Numbered from the stretch's first letter, positions 22,034 through 33,430 are shown. The stretch: 64,000 nt of DNA from Spiroplasma floricola 23-6 (GCF_002813555.1 NZ_CP025057.1:806001-870000), one strand, 5' to 3'. Notes: generated from the sequence alone by a model not told the origin. A program made the numbers and translations.

Positions 22034-22786
22034 TTATTTTAATTTAATAAAATATGTTTTTGATTCAATTTTCATTGAATATACTTCTTTTAAAATATCT
22101 TTAAAAAAGATACTTGTTTTGTTATTAGAAGCTCCATAGTTTTTTGGATTAAAATCTGGTAATTTTTTATAAAGATTTTCTATTACTACAGAAAACTGTA
22201 TATAACCTTGATCATCTTTATCATTATTATCCATTATATTATTTACTAATTCTATTAATTCTTTAACTTTTTTATCATTTAAATTAATAGAGTTTGATTT
22301 ATTTTTAACAGTTTGTGATTTTTTGTTATTTTCATTGCCAATTGCTTGTTCAATTGTATCTACACTTATAAATCTATCACAAATTTTTTTGTATAATTGA
22401 TTTGTACCTGATAAACCTGCTCCTATTACAGTTTTATTTTTCAGCTTTAATCGTTTCAATATTGGAGCAAAATCTAAATCATTTGTTGCTAAACAAAAGC
22501 AATCAATATATTCTTTATAAAATAACATGTCTTGAACATCTAATGCCATTCTTATATCAACAGTATTTTTACCTTTAGAATAAGAAGGTTCAACAATAAA
22601 ATCAGTTATACCATAATTTGTAGCTTTTTCTTTTACTTCTTTATCTTTTGTATCACTGTAAAAAGCTCCTTTATATAATATATTTCCCATTTGTTCTAAT
22701 TCTTCAATTAAAATTTTAAAATGTTGCTCATTATTAAAATTATCAAAATCAATAAAAAGTGCAATATTTTTATTTTTTATTTCCAT
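22034..22786 (-). CDS. NYN-domain RNase-like protein with OST-HTH/LOTUS domain (LabA/DUF88 family)
   Basis: 250 aa with no internal TGA. Residues 8-125 form an NYN (PIN-like) domain: ALFIDFDNFN carries the first acidic residue (D13), KNTVDIRMALDVQDML the second (D77), and ATNDLDFAPILKRL the third (D103/D105). Residues 175-250 fit an OST-HTH/LOTUS RNA-binding domain (GYIQFSVVIENLYKKLPDFNPKNYG). Proteins of this family are predicted metal-dependent RNases. This one stands alone, upstream of the lipoprotein array and next to the DUF2075 gene. Ribosome site GGGTGAC upstream of the ATG. Confidence 0.85.
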   Translation of the reverse strand: MEIKNKNIALFIDFDNFNNEQHFKILIEELEQMGNILYKGAFYSDTKDKEVKEKATNYGITDFIVEPSYSKGKNTVDIRMALDVQDMLFYKEYIDCFCLATNDLDFAPILKRLKLKNKTVIGAGLSGTNQLYKKICDRFISVDTIEQAIGNENNKKSQTVKNKSNSINLNDKKVKELIELVNNIMDNNDKDDQGYIQFSVVIENLYKKLPDFNPKNYGASNNKTSIFFKDILKEVYSMKIESKTYFIKLK

Positions 22787-22862
22787 TATGTCACCCTTTC
22801 ATAATGAATAAATTATAGACTTATTAATGTTTTGTTTATTTAATTTTTAATATATTATTTTT

Positions 22863-24515
22863 TTATACTCCTAGCTTATTTTTAATGATTTTATAAATAT
22901 TTTTATCTTTACAATAAATGTATGCTCCAATTAAAGCTCTTGTTAAAAGAGTCATTAATCGATTATTTTTAATTTTATCTTTTATAGAAATATAGTTTAC
23001 ATTATTTATTTCTATTCCTTTAGGAATATAAATAACAACATAATCTACTTCTAATCCATGAACATAATAAATTGTTGCTATTTCTTCTTTTGAAAATGGA
23101 GTATTTAATCATCCAGTTTTAAATTCAAACTTATTGTCATTAATACTAAATGCTTTAATAGATAACTTATTATTTTGTTTTAATAAGTTATTAATATCAA
23201 AGTGCATTTCATTTAAATTATTAAAAAGATGAATATTTGCTTTTGAATTATCAATAAATGTTTCATCATCTGAAAATAATGATTCAACCATAGTAATATA
23301 TTCTGAGTTTTTTAAAAATCTCATTTGATTTAATAGTGTATTTTCATAAATTGATCCTTTTGGATCAATAGATTTAAAAGTATTTTTAATTCATTGTTTT
23401 GTTACATTATCTTTTGCATTAATCTTTTGTTGTTCATCCAAACAAATAATAACTGTTTTTGCTACTTTAATAGCATTTGTTACTTGATTCATCGTCAATC
23501 TTTGAGCTTCATCAAATAAAATAATTTGATCTTTTGCTTCTTTAAAAGTTTCAACACTTGATGCTCTATTAAATTTATAATTTTGTTCTAAAAAAAGATT
23601 TATGTTTTTTACATATGTTGGATTTCTTGCCATTATAAAAGTATTATTTTCATATTTCTTTAAATTTTTGAAATATAAAAATAAAGAATAAAGAAAGATA
23701 GTTTTTCCAGTTCCAGCTTTTCCTTCTAAAATTACAAGTTTTTTATTATCTTCTACTTTTTGAACAAAAGTTTTTACTTCTTTTGCTAATTTCATTTGAA
23801 CATCAGTTAAAACAATATCGTGTTCATTTGTTTTATTTTTTAAAACCTCAACAGTTTTAAATCCTCTTTTATTCTTAGTTTTTTCAAACTCTTCAATAAA
23901 ATTGCTTTTTTCACAATCTTGAAACACTTCATTTAAATAATTTGCAAATTTGTCATGCTCATCATGTAAGAAAAACTTTAAATTTGTTCCTGTTACTGTT
24001 CAATCATTTTTATTTAATTGCAGCTCTTTTTTTATTACAGTACTTCTTTTTAAATTATGAAGATAGGCAACTCCATTTATTTCAAATTCTTTTTCATGAT
24101 TTTGCATTTGAACAACTGTTTCAAAGAAGTTTATATATCTTTTAATTTGTGAACCCAAATAGCCTCTTCCAGTTTTTCCTGTTAGAAGTTGAATATCATT
24201 TCCAAGACTTACTCTGTTAAAAGTTGAATGTTGTTTTAATTCAATTACCAAAACTTTGTCAACTCCTTTTACATTTCCAGTAAGGATGACATCACATCTT
24301 GATTCACAAAAATCAAACTTATATTCCAAATATACTTTTACATTTGTGTTTAAGTTTGATTTTTGTATAACTTTAGCAATTTGCATTAAAGATACTTCTC
24401 ATGCTTTTTGCTCTCCATTTGTAGCTATTTTATATAAATCAGGTAAAACTTCATCAAAAGTTTTTCATAGCATATCATATGAAAAATCTTCTATATTTGC
24501 TTCATAACAAATCAT
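22863..24515 (-). CDS. DUF2075-type P-loop ATPase with N-terminal nuclease-like region
   Basis: 550 aa in four TGA-separated segments of one frame. Start at 24515 after AGGAGATATCT. The N-terminal part (about residues 44-190) holds RCDVILTG and VLVIELKQH, a D...ExK pattern like a PD-(D/E)XK nuclease. A P-loop domain follows: Walker A GKAGTGKT near residue 265, Walker B ILFDEAQ near 336. The C-terminal part has YYVHGLEVDYVVVYIP and LLTRALIGAYIYC, typical of the helicase-like second half of COG3410/DUF2075. The precise substrate of the family is unknown; members often lie in defence islands. A fragment of a second copy is at 16256. Confidence 0.8.
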
Positions 24516-24665
24516 AGATATCTCCTATTCTATTCATATTAAAGTTTATAATTAATATTAAAAATGGTTAAAAATTTGAAAGTTTCCTATTTACAAGTTA
24601 AAATTAAAATTTTTAAGTAAATACAATAGTTTTAGTTATCATAAGAATTATAACACTCAAAATGT

Positions 24666-24691
24666 AAAAAAACGAGGTTTTTCCCCGTTTT
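24666..24691 (-). terminator. Terminator of the small membrane protein gene at 24730
   Basis: Stem AAACG-AGG/CC-CCGTTT with one mismatch and T-run on the minus strand. The same structure occurs at 26361. The 24516-24729 stretch otherwise holds only a copy of the sequence also found at 26245-26360. Confidence 0.65.
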
Positions 24692-24729
24692 GTCTAAGAT
24701 TTCAAAAAAATATTTTAATAAGAGTGACC

Positions 24730-25185
24730 CTATATGAATTGATGATTTCTGCTTAAATATATAAATCTATAGTCTCTTTTTATAAGTAGGTTTTTAAATA
24801 TCTTATAGAATATAAATAAAAATATATAATTTATTAAAGGCATTAAACTTATAAAAATATATAAAGCTTTTGGTTTAACAATATCTTCTCTTTTTAAAAC
24901 ATTACAGAGATTATTTGCTAAAATAGCACAATTTGTGGATAAAGAAATTGTTGCAAGACCAAGAACTACTGAAAAGATAATTCATCAAAACTTTGCATCT
25001 TTTTCTTTACTAGAAATTAAGAAATAGTAAATTAAATATGATGAAAGAATAATAATTATTACTTTAGCAATATTATATGAAAAGAAATCTATAAAAGCTT
25101 TTCGATCTATTTTCCTATTTTCTAAATCATGTGCCTCGAAATGATAATTTGTAATTAAAAAGCAAAAAGCTAGTCCTCAATCCAT
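24730..25185 (-). CDS. Small polytopic membrane protein, paralogue 1
   Basis: 151 aa; start MDWGLAFCFLITNYHFE after GGAGGTAAATTATTT; stop TAG 24730-24732. About four hydrophobic segments: FFSYNIAKVIIIILSSYLIYYF, WWIIFSVVLGLATISL, ALYIFISLMPLINYIF and its continuation LFIFYKIF. Conserved between paralogues: RKIDRKAF near residue 28, NVLKREDI..PKA before TM3, and a basic tail KRDYRFIYL. No family recognised. Paralogues are at 25271 and 26407. Confidence 0.75.
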
Positions 25186-25270
25186 AAATAATTTACCTCC
25201 TAAGTAATTAAATAAAATTAAGATAATCTAAATAAAATATAAAAACAAGTACATCTAATTTTAAATATTA

Positions 25271-25714
25271 TTACATCTCCAAAATTCTTTCTAATTCTAT
25301 AAATTTGTAATCTTTTTTTCTAAACTGCTTTTTAAAAAAATAATAGAAAAACAATAGAAAAATAAAATTTATAAAAGGTATTATGTTTATAAAAATAAAT
25401 AACTTCTCTGGTTTTTTGATCTCTATTTTTGTAAAAACATAACACAAACTTTTCACTAAAAATATACAATTAATCGATAGTGAAATTAAAAAACATAATG
25501 CTACTACTGAACATCCAATTATTCCCCCAATATTTTTAGAGCCTGCTAATATATAAACTGAACTTAAAAGAGCAATGGTAAAAAAGATTTTAACTAAATT
25601 AACTCAAAAGAATTTTTTAAATACTCTTGAATCTACATATTTCTTTTCTAAATCTCTTTCTCAATAATCGCATTTTGTTACTGCTGTTATTGAAGATAAA
25701 CTAAAAAGATCCAT
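25271..25714 (-). CDS. Small polytopic membrane protein, paralogue 2
   Basis: 147 aa, most divergent of the three (MDLFSLSSITAVTKCDYWER). It keeps the pattern SRVFKKFF, KIEIKKPEKLFIFINIIPF and the basic tail RKKDYKFIELERIL. Its ATG lies inside the end of the mini-ORF at 25701-25823 (11-nt overlap plus stop), so translation may be coupled to it. Stop TAA 25271-25273. Confidence 0.72.
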
Positions 25715-25823
25715 AAAGATTCTCCACTAAAAGAAATATATAAGGGAGTAATACTGCTTTTACTATATATCCAACTATACTTGTATTCAAAGTAGTTGTA
25801 ACTATACTAAAAGTATTTTTCAT
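25701..25823 (-). pseudogene. Internally deleted copy of the secreted protein at 26939
   Basis: A 40-codon frame: MKNTFSIVTTTLNTSIVGYI to VLLPYIFLLV and TAG. Its first codons and upstream region match the start of the 26939-27781 gene, and the remainder matches the last 35 codons of that gene (KTTLSASIVGYITSAVLVP). So an in-frame deletion has joined the start to the C-terminal hydrophobic segment. It may be a relic or a small membrane peptide. Confidence 0.6.
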
Positions 25824-26045
25824 AACTTTTATTTCCGTTTCTACACCAAATTCAAGTTATTGTTTGATACACTTATATTCTATTTTCTTAAAGAAAAATA
25901 ACAATTAAAAAGTTGCATAATAAAAGTCTTTTTATAAATAAAAAGATTTTTAGTAAAAATTAAATTAATAGCTTAGATTTGTTTTAAATGTATTTAAAAT
26001 AAAAAAATAAAGTCTCTCAATACTTTATTTTTTGTTATCAATTAA
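25805..26045. repeat. Duplicated upstream region, left copy
   Basis: About 240 bp nearly the same as 27763-28005, including the start of the secreted-protein gene, its leader (TTCAAGTTATTG.TTGATACAC) and a terminator hairpin (AATAAAGT/ACTTTATT, 26006-26030). It shows tandem duplication of the gene module. In the rest of the gap up to 26360 I see only AT-rich sequence that resembles 24510-24660. Confidence 0.7.
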
Positions 26046-26360
26046 CGCTTTATTATCGTATTTATTATTTTTTTATCTTTTAATTTTTTTAAACAATTCT
26101 TTTACTATATTTAGTTTCTAAACCTTTTTTAGAAAACTCTTAAATTTTTATAAAAAAAGTTAGTTTCCATATATTTAATTATTAAAGAGTTTACTTTTAT
26201 TATTTTATTTCTTAAAATTAGATAAAACTTTATTATAAAAATCGTAGATATTTAATATTCTATTTTTATTAAAGTTTATAGTTAATAATATAAAGATTTG
26301 AAATTTTTAAGAAATTATAATAATTTGAGTTATCCTAAAAATTTAAATACTCAAAATGTA

Positions 26361-26386
26361 AAAAACGAGGTCTTTGCTCGTTTTTT
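26361..26386 (-). terminator. Terminator of paralogue 3
   Basis: Stem AAAACGAG/CTCGTTTT with T-run on the minus strand, 20 nt after the stop. Confidence 0.75.
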
Positions 26387-26406
26387 ACTAATTTTTGACC
26401 AATCTT

Positions 26407-26856
26407 TTATCATTCAGGATTTTGTGGATTTCTATTTAAACTTATAAATTTATAATCTTTTTTTCTAAGTGATTTTTGAAATACTATATAAAAAATAACT
26501 AGAGCTATAAAATTTAATATTGGAAAAAAGCTTAAAGAAATAAATAATCATTTTGGTTTATTAATATCTTCTCTCTTTAAAATATTAAATAAATTCTTTG
26601 TTAAAACCAGACAATTAATTATTAATGAAATAGTTGTGAAACCCAGTATTACTGATGTAAAAATTAACAAACTTTCCTTTTTAAATTTTATAGTATCATA
26701 AATTCCAAAAATACAAAGAGAAATAACTATTATTTTAAACATGTTAAAAGAAAAGAAATCTCTAAAAGCTCTTCTATCTATTTTTTTAATATTCAAATCA
26801 TTTTCATTATAACGGCAATTTGTAACTAATATTAGCAGCTCCAATCCATAGTCCAT
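26407..26856 (-). CDS. Small polytopic membrane protein, paralogue 3
   Basis: 149 aa; MDYGLELLILVTNCRYNE, then IKKIDRRAFRDFFSFNMFKI and a first hydrophobic segment; second segment LLIFTSVILGFTTISLI; LKREDINKPK and two more hydrophobic stretches; tail RKKDYKFISLNRN. GGAGGTGATTTTTT precedes the ATG. It stands just downstream of the secreted protein gene and is probably co-transcribed with it. Confidence 0.75.
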
Positions 26857-26938
26857 AAAAAATCACCTCCAAAACAATTAATTATAAAAGAATATATTTG
26901 AGATATTTAAAAGATGTATTTGTTCTTTTAGAAAATTA

Positions 26939-27781
26939 CTATTCAAAGGCTCCTTTATAAAGTTTAAATAATAAATTCCCTATTATAGGTACAAGAACAG
27001 CTGATGTTATATATCCTACTATACTTGCCGATAGAGTAGTTTTCACAATCAAAAGTTTAGGAATAGCTATCTGACCTATTGTAGAATATAATCTATAAGA
27101 GTTTAATGATCAAGTTAAAACATCCCAAATACTATTTAATTTCTCTCTAAATGCAGCTACTGTTAATCCTAATCCTGCTGAACAAACTGTTAAAACAGCT
27201 GCTACTCTAGCACAATCAATGGCAAATGGAATACTTATTCCAAATCATCAAGCTGCTGCTCAAAATCCAGCAGCAGCAGCTGCAAGTGCAATAGCTCCTC
27301 ACCCTAATTTACCAGCTACTAAATTCATATCATCAAGTAGAGAATTAAATCAAGTTTTTGATATATTTTTTTTAATTTTTTCATAACTATCTAGATTTAA
27401 AAGATTATAAATTGAATTATTACTAGTTTGTTTATCAAGATTTTCTTTAAATCCATCTACATTATTTTCAAAATATTTAATCATTTCTTCTAAACTTTTT
27501 TGTTCATTTTTAAAAGAGTTCAAGAGTTTTTTAGTTTCTTGTTTTGCAAACTTTAAAACCTCATTTGTTATATTTTGATTATCATCTGAGTAAAACTGTG
27601 AATTTGAATTATTTACTAATTTCTCAAAAATATTATTTGTTTCTTGATCAATATAGTTTCAATTCACATCATCTTTTTTATTATTAATTTCATTTGATAT
27701 ATTTTTAGTATTAAAAGTTGTTGTTGATACTAAAGGAGCAACCAATACTGTTGATCCTAATATGCTCAAAATTTTTTTCAT
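26939..27781 (-). CDS. Secreted or membrane-inserted protein with Ala-rich hydrophobic segments
   Basis: 280 aa. A Sec-type signal peptide (MKKILSILGSTVLVAPLVST) without a lipobox Cys. Residues 30-150 are polar and partly coiled (NEQKSLEEMIKYFENNVDGF). Then come two strongly hydrophobic regions: WGAIALAAAAAGFWAAAW near 175, and VAAVLTVCSAGLGLTVA. A last hydrophobic stretch, SASIVGYITSAVLVPIIGNL, closes the protein. This is the look of a secreted pore-forming or membrane-active protein, but I recognise no family. Frame contains several TGA=Trp. Downstream gene: membrane paralogue 3 (83 bp away), which could serve as partner or immunity protein; that is a guess. Confidence 0.65.
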
Positions 27782-28005
27782 AACTTTTATTTCCGTTTCT
27801 ACACCAAATTCAAGTTATTGATTGATACACTTATATTCTATTTTTTTAAGAAAAAATAACAATTAAAAAGTTGCATGCTAAAAATATTTTTATAAATAAA
27901 AAGACTTTTATTGAAAATTAAATTAATAATTTAGATTTGCTTTAAATATATTTAAAATAAAAAAATAAAGTCTATCAATACTTTATTTTTTGCTATCAAT
28001 TAATG
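27763..28005. repeat. Duplicated upstream region, right copy
   Basis: Partner of 25805-26045. Contains the leader of the secreted protein gene and a terminator hairpin AATAAAGT/ACTTTATT (27964-27990), which ends the operon to the right. Confidence 0.7.
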
Positions 28006-28060
28006 TTTTTTACTGTGTTTATTTTTTTTAATTTTAAAAACTATAATTTTAACATATTCA

Positions 28061-28789
28061 TTACTTATGCTTTTCTCATTGATCTATATTTTTCTCCATT
28101 TTTTTGATTGCTTCAATTGGTATATTTTTTCTTTTTCTAACACTTGCAAATATTTGTTTTTGAAACTCATCATCTCAATTTTCTGGAAGATTTAAATAAA
28201 GTATCTTTAATTTATCTCAATCAGTTTCTAATAGAATACCATGATGCATAACTTTATTTCTTAATTCAACAATTTCTTTTAAATCAGTAGAAAAATAATT
28301 TACATCATAATCTGTAAAATCTTTTAAATTAAAATTATTCTCTTTAATTCCTATAAAGCTTAAAATATTGTGAGAATATCCATCTGTGTAATATCCCTTA
28401 CTCTTTTTAAAATACTTTGCTCAATTATTTAAAACTTTCATAGTTTCTAAATTTAATTCTAAAGATTTTCTTTCTTCTATTTTTAATATATATTCTTTTT
28501 CTTGTTCATCAACTACTATATTGTATTTATCTAAAATAATTGTTTTTATTCATTCTTCATATGTTGAAAGAAATTTATAAGTTATATTTTTAATACTTTT
28601 ATCAAGTCTTACAAAGTCATTTACTATTTTATATTTTACTTTTTCATTAGCATAAAATAGTGAGCTCTTATAATTTTGCTTTATATAATATGCTATAGAA
28701 TAGTATAATTCCTTAGATGTAACTTTTGAATATATTTCAAAATTCTCTAAATCGTCTTGCTCAAAATCTATAATATCTTCATTTCTCAT
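28061..28789 (-). CDS. HEPN-like Abi protein
   Basis: 242 aa, mostly helical and cytoplasmic. The motif RNKVMH (R177-x4-H182) near the end of a helix is the R-x4-6-H signature of HEPN ribonucleases, and the surroundings (STDLKEIVELRNKVMHHGIL) resemble Abi_2/AbiD-type proteins. Stop TAA 28061-28063; start at 28789 after AAAGGAAAAA. It is the last gene of a four-gene operon, 42 bp after the KAP-like NTPase. If the motif is catalytic, this would be the RNA-cleaving effector. The family assignment rests on motif and context only. Confidence 0.65.
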
Positions 28790-28831
28790 TTATATTTTTC
28801 CTTTATTAATTTACTATATAAAGATTTTAAA

Positions 28832-30868
28832 TTAATTTTTATAATCTATATAAAAATTATTGATTAGAAATTCTATTTTCTTTCATTCTATATCAGTTTT
28901 AATAATTTTTCTTTCTATAATTTTATGTATATTATTTTTTGATATAATATCATTTTCTTTTTTAATTGAATATTGTTCATTCATATAAATAACTATTCCT
29001 GAAAAAATATAATTATAATTTTTTTTCAAAAAATTCATTACAGTTTTAATATCTTCTTCTTTGTATAATTCATTTAAGATTAAATCATAGAATAAATAAA
29101 TAATTTCCGATATAGAAATAATTTTTATTAAAATATTTAAAAAAGAAATAACTTCTATTTCACTTTTTATAATTCCTCTATAAATTAAAGAGAATATTAT
29201 CTCTCTATTATTTCCAATTAAAGTTGTATTTATTAGGAATTGAATATTTTTATTTAGAAAATAAAATTCTTTCACATAATGCTCATCATCATTTTCAACA
29301 CATTTATTCAATATGAAATATACAATAATAAAATTATTTAATTCTTTTATATCAGTAGTATCTTTTATTTTATAATTCTTTGAAAATATATTTTGAATAA
29401 TATGGTTTCATGTACATATTAAGTCTACTTTTTCTTGATAACTTGAAAATCAAATTTTATTTTTGATACTATCAATAAAATATTTCATATCTTCAAAATT
29501 TGAATAGTTTGAAAAAAAGTTTTCATCTAATGGAATATAAAAAAACTCCTTAATTAGCTCATACAAATTACTTGAATTAATTTTTAATAATAGCAATAAT
29601 TTAAAGAATTCTCTTAAATCATCACTATTTATATCAAAGTCTATGTCTATTTTTCATTGATAATATTTTTTTATAATATCTGAAACATTAAAAGATAGAC
29701 CAGATAAAAATGAATAATTTTCCTGATTTTCAACAATATCAAAAAATATATCAGTATTATTTTTTAAATTTAAAAAATTATTTTCTTCCAGCAATAAATT
29801 TCCAAACAAATAATCACTGTAAATATTCTTAGGTAAATTTTTAGTCTCATATACTTGCTTTTTTTGTTTATTACCCAAGGGACCATATTCTTCATATTCT
29901 TTTAATTCTAAATCAAAAAAATTTATATTATTATAAAGTTTAGATTTTTCAATTTCACTCTTAATAATATTTTCATAAAATAATTCATCTACATACTTTA
30001 AATAAAAAATACATATTAAATCATTAATTTTAAATAAAGATTTTAATGTTTCCATATTCTTAAAAGTATTTTCAAAATGAGTAAACTTTTCTACAAAATT
30101 ATTGGTAATTCTAAAATTACCTATTTTTATTATTTTTTTAATAAATACATTATTTAAATTATCTTTTAATATTTTACTTTTGATTATTATATCTTTTATA
30201 TTTTTTTTGCTTGCTTTTTTTAATAAAATTAAGTCAAAGTATTTTTCCTCAAAATCTATATTTAAAATTTCTGATTCTGGACTATCTATGAATATGAATT
30301 TTGTAGTATTGTTTTCCTTCACAAATTCCAATGCTGAGCTTATTAAATTATAAATTCTTAATTTTAAATTTTTATCTTCAATTCTATTTATATCATCAAA
30401 AATAATTAAATCATATTTACAAAAATAGTTAATAAGAACCTTAATATCGCTTTTATTACCATTTCAGAAGAAAAATAAAAAAACAGTAGCAATTGATATA
30501 CTAATTGGAACTAATCAATATCATGGGCTTGCATTAAATTTATCAATAATAAATCAAGATGTTATAAAAGATATTATTGACAAAATCATATTTAGACTAG
30601 TTTTTATGTAATTAAATACTAAACTTTTTGTTCAAGTTCATGAATATTTTGAAGGAATATAATTATCAATTAAATCTTTTATTAAATCATTTTGAGGATT
30701 AAACAAAGACGCATTAATTCATATTTCCTTATATGTGACTTCACTATCTTTAATATAATCTTTTAAAGATGTGGTTTTACCAGATCCGTAGTCTCCTTTA
30801 ATTAATATTTTTTTATACTCTTCTTCAAAATATTTTTTATAATGAGAACTTTTCTCTATATAATTCAT
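28832..30868 (-). CDS. KAP-type P-loop NTPase with membrane segments
   Basis: 678 aa. Walker A GDYGSGKT at about residues 25-32; two hydrophobic helices near 88-108 (LNMILSIISFITSWFII) and 116-135 (LVPISISIATVFLFFF); Walker B LIIFDDINRI near 152. Transmembrane helices inserted between Walker A and Walker B are the hallmark of KAP-family (and YobI-like) NTPases. The long C-terminal half is helical and unrecognised. I checked the two segments between open fragments codon by codon and found no TAA or TAG. Third gene of the operon, 36 bp after the AbiH-like gene. Confidence 0.75.
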
Positions 30869-30904
30869 TTATAAATCACTCCCTTCAAATTTAAAAAATT
30901 AAAT

Positions 30905-31981
30905 TTAAGTACTATTTTTTTCAATATCTAATTTAATTTTTTTTATTATCTCATCTGTAATTTTATATAATTCATGATTTCGCACATCACTACTATTAAT
31001 TTCTTTTATTACTATTTTTTTAATTTTATAATTAATATTAGGCATTTCATTTTGTTTAAAATAAAAATAATTAATTATTAGTTCTATATTTCCTAACTCT
31101 AAAATTCTAAATTTTGAAGAAAACTGTAATGCTATATCTTTACATATTGAATGTATTAAGTGATTATCATTATTCATTGATAATCCATATAAATCAATTT
31201 CTATATTTAGATTTTTTAAACTAGGATTGTTACTGTGATTATATCAATAATTCTCAAAAGGTATTTTTAAAAATGAAAGTTGAGTAGATATTTTCTTATC
31301 TTCAAGATTTATTTGAATATTAGAGTATCTTTGAATAAAATTTTCTGCGTTAATTTCATTTTTTCCATGAATATTAATGACTCTGAGTTCAAAATGATCA
31401 TAGTAAATGCTATTTCGTCTTCATTTATAAATAAAATTTTTCAGAATTTCATTATAATTTGTAGTAAAAATTAAATCATATCCTAAATTTACTAAATTTT
31501 CAAATGACCCACTTTCAAATTGATAGTTTTCAATTCCATTTTCAAATCACATAGCAATTTGGTCATCAAATTTTGAAGAAAATTCAATATAATAACCTAA
31601 TAGTGTTTTGCAAATTGAAAAAAATAGATCTTTATTTTTATTTTCTTGATTGAAATCACCTTTATTTTTAATTACATTTCTTGAATAATTTTCTCCAATT
31701 AGTTTTATAGCACTCTCAATTGTAAAATTTTCAGTCAAGTTTTCTTTATATTTTATTAACTCTTTATAAAAGTACTTTATTATAACAAATATTTTTTCTT
31801 TAAAATCTTCAAAATTATTAAAAACTGTATCAAAAAAAGAATCAAATTCATCAACACTAGAAGCATAATTTTCTAATCATATTAGAAAATTATTATTAAA
31901 ATCCTTTAGCTTATTATTAAAATGAGCATTTCATCCATTTCCAACTATTAATATTTTCATAGTATCTTGATTATCACTCAT
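30905..31981 (-). CDS. AbiH/SIR2-like protein
   Basis: 358 aa. The N-terminus KILIVGNGWNAHFN matches the nucleotide-binding start of AbiH proteins (usually IGNGFDLAH). Other AbiH/SIR2-like signatures follow: DLIFTTNYNEIL (the NYT-type block), VINIHGKNE, and DLYGLSMNNDNHLI (usually GhSl..D). The classic phage-abortive AbiH has this arrangement. The normal His of the NGFDLAH motif is retained (NGWNAH) but the Asp is Asn. The start at 31981 is 2 nt from the stop of the DUF2130 gene, which indicates translational coupling. Confidence 0.7.
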
Positions 31982-31983
31982 AA

Positions 31984-33264
31984 TTAATACCTAAACCCTT
32001 CTAAGAAATCTAACATTAATGTTTGTCAATTTCTTCATAATTTTTCCCTATGTTTTTTAATATCTTCTACTTTATTTAAAATAGTTCTTTCATCTGATTC
32101 AATTCCATCAACTGCTTTTTGAACAATGCCTTTAAATGTTTCTAAAGAATTTAATTTTCATTTATTAAATTGTTCAAAAGTTTCATTATTATCTGTTTTA
32201 TCTCTTAGGTTAGATTCAATTAAAATTAACTTTCTAACCATTGAAGTTACAAATACAAAACTGTCAGGATCTGCAATTAAGATATTTTTATTTTTTTGTG
32301 ATACTAAAAATGGTACTTTAAATTTTTCATGAGTACTTGTTGCAACAAGAATTGCATAATTTGCTCCTTCTTTTGCCATATCTTCTGTTAATTTAGGCTC
32401 TCATGTTTCTTTTCATTCTCCATTTTTACATTCAAAAACTATTTTTCCTAGATCTTTATCTTTATCTCTTACAATTTGTAAGAAGTCAGCTTTTGTACCT
32501 GTTCGTGTAATTTTATTAACTTCATCTCCTGTTGATGAAGCAATTTTTCTTAATTCTAATTCAACTTCATTTTCTCAGTTTTCACCTTTTGTTTTGTTAT
32601 TAAGAATTCTGTTTGTAGCATTAGCTATTTTCAGATCAGTTATTTCTATTTCTTTTGTAGAAATTATTGATTCATATTTTTCTTTAAGTTCTAATTCCTT
32701 TTGATTTAATTCAAGTTGTTTTTCATTTTTATAGTTCTCCAATTGAGAACTATATTTTGATAAATCTAATTCAAATTTTCTTTTTTCTATTTCAAAATTT
32801 GAAGTTAATTCAAGTTGTCTTTTCTCTAACTCACTTTTATTCAATTGATCAATATTTTTAGCATCACTTTCAAGTTTTACAATTTTCTCTTTTAAAGAGT
32901 CAATTTCTGATTGTTTTTCTTGAGTAATTTTTGACTCTAATTGAGTTGCTAACATTTGACTTTCTTTTTGTTTATTCTCTTCAATATAGGCCATATCTTT
33001 TTTTAAATTTTCTATAATTGTATTTAGCTTAGATAACTCTATATTTTTTTCTAGATCAATTTCTTTAATTTTAGATTCTAATCTAAAATTAAAATTTTTT
33101 TCTAAATTTTGACTGATGTCCTTTTCAATTTGACCTCTAATTTCTTCTTCTAAGTGTTTTTTATACTCTAAAAAACTTTCAGTATCTCTATTTTGTACTT
33201 TACCTATCTCAAGTAAATCGAAATCTTGGTGACATTTTGGACAATTTATTAGTAATTGTTGCAT
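31984..33264 (-). CDS. DUF2130 nuclease-like protein with coiled coil
   Basis: 426 aa. N-terminal CPKC zinc-ribbon half motif (residues 9-12), then a long charged coiled coil (about 30-230). After it comes a PD-(D/E)XK-like core: TGTKADFLQIV (D260) and KIVFECKNGEWKETW (E278, K280), then EGANYAILVATS and a helical end. This matches DUF2130/COG4487. Start at 33264 after AGAGGAAT; stop TAA 31984-31986. First gene of the operon with the AbiH-like, KAP-like and HEPN-like genes. Likely DNA-cleaving or DNA-sensing component, by inference. Confidence 0.78.
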
Positions 33265-33430
33265 TTTTTATTCCTCTTTTTTTCTATTTAAAAAGGAATT
33301 AGAACTTAAATTTTTAGGTTAAGCAGATTTATGTATCAAGAACTATTTATCTATCAACTATAAGATAACCTCGAATAAATATTTCTATTTATTCAATAAT
33401 TATAATACTCTTAAAAAAAGAAAAAACAAC

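Noticed and set aside
28061-28789. Calling the HEPN-like protein AbiF or AbiD by name
   Set aside because: Only the R-x4-H motif and general Abi look support it; a named family needs a profile search.
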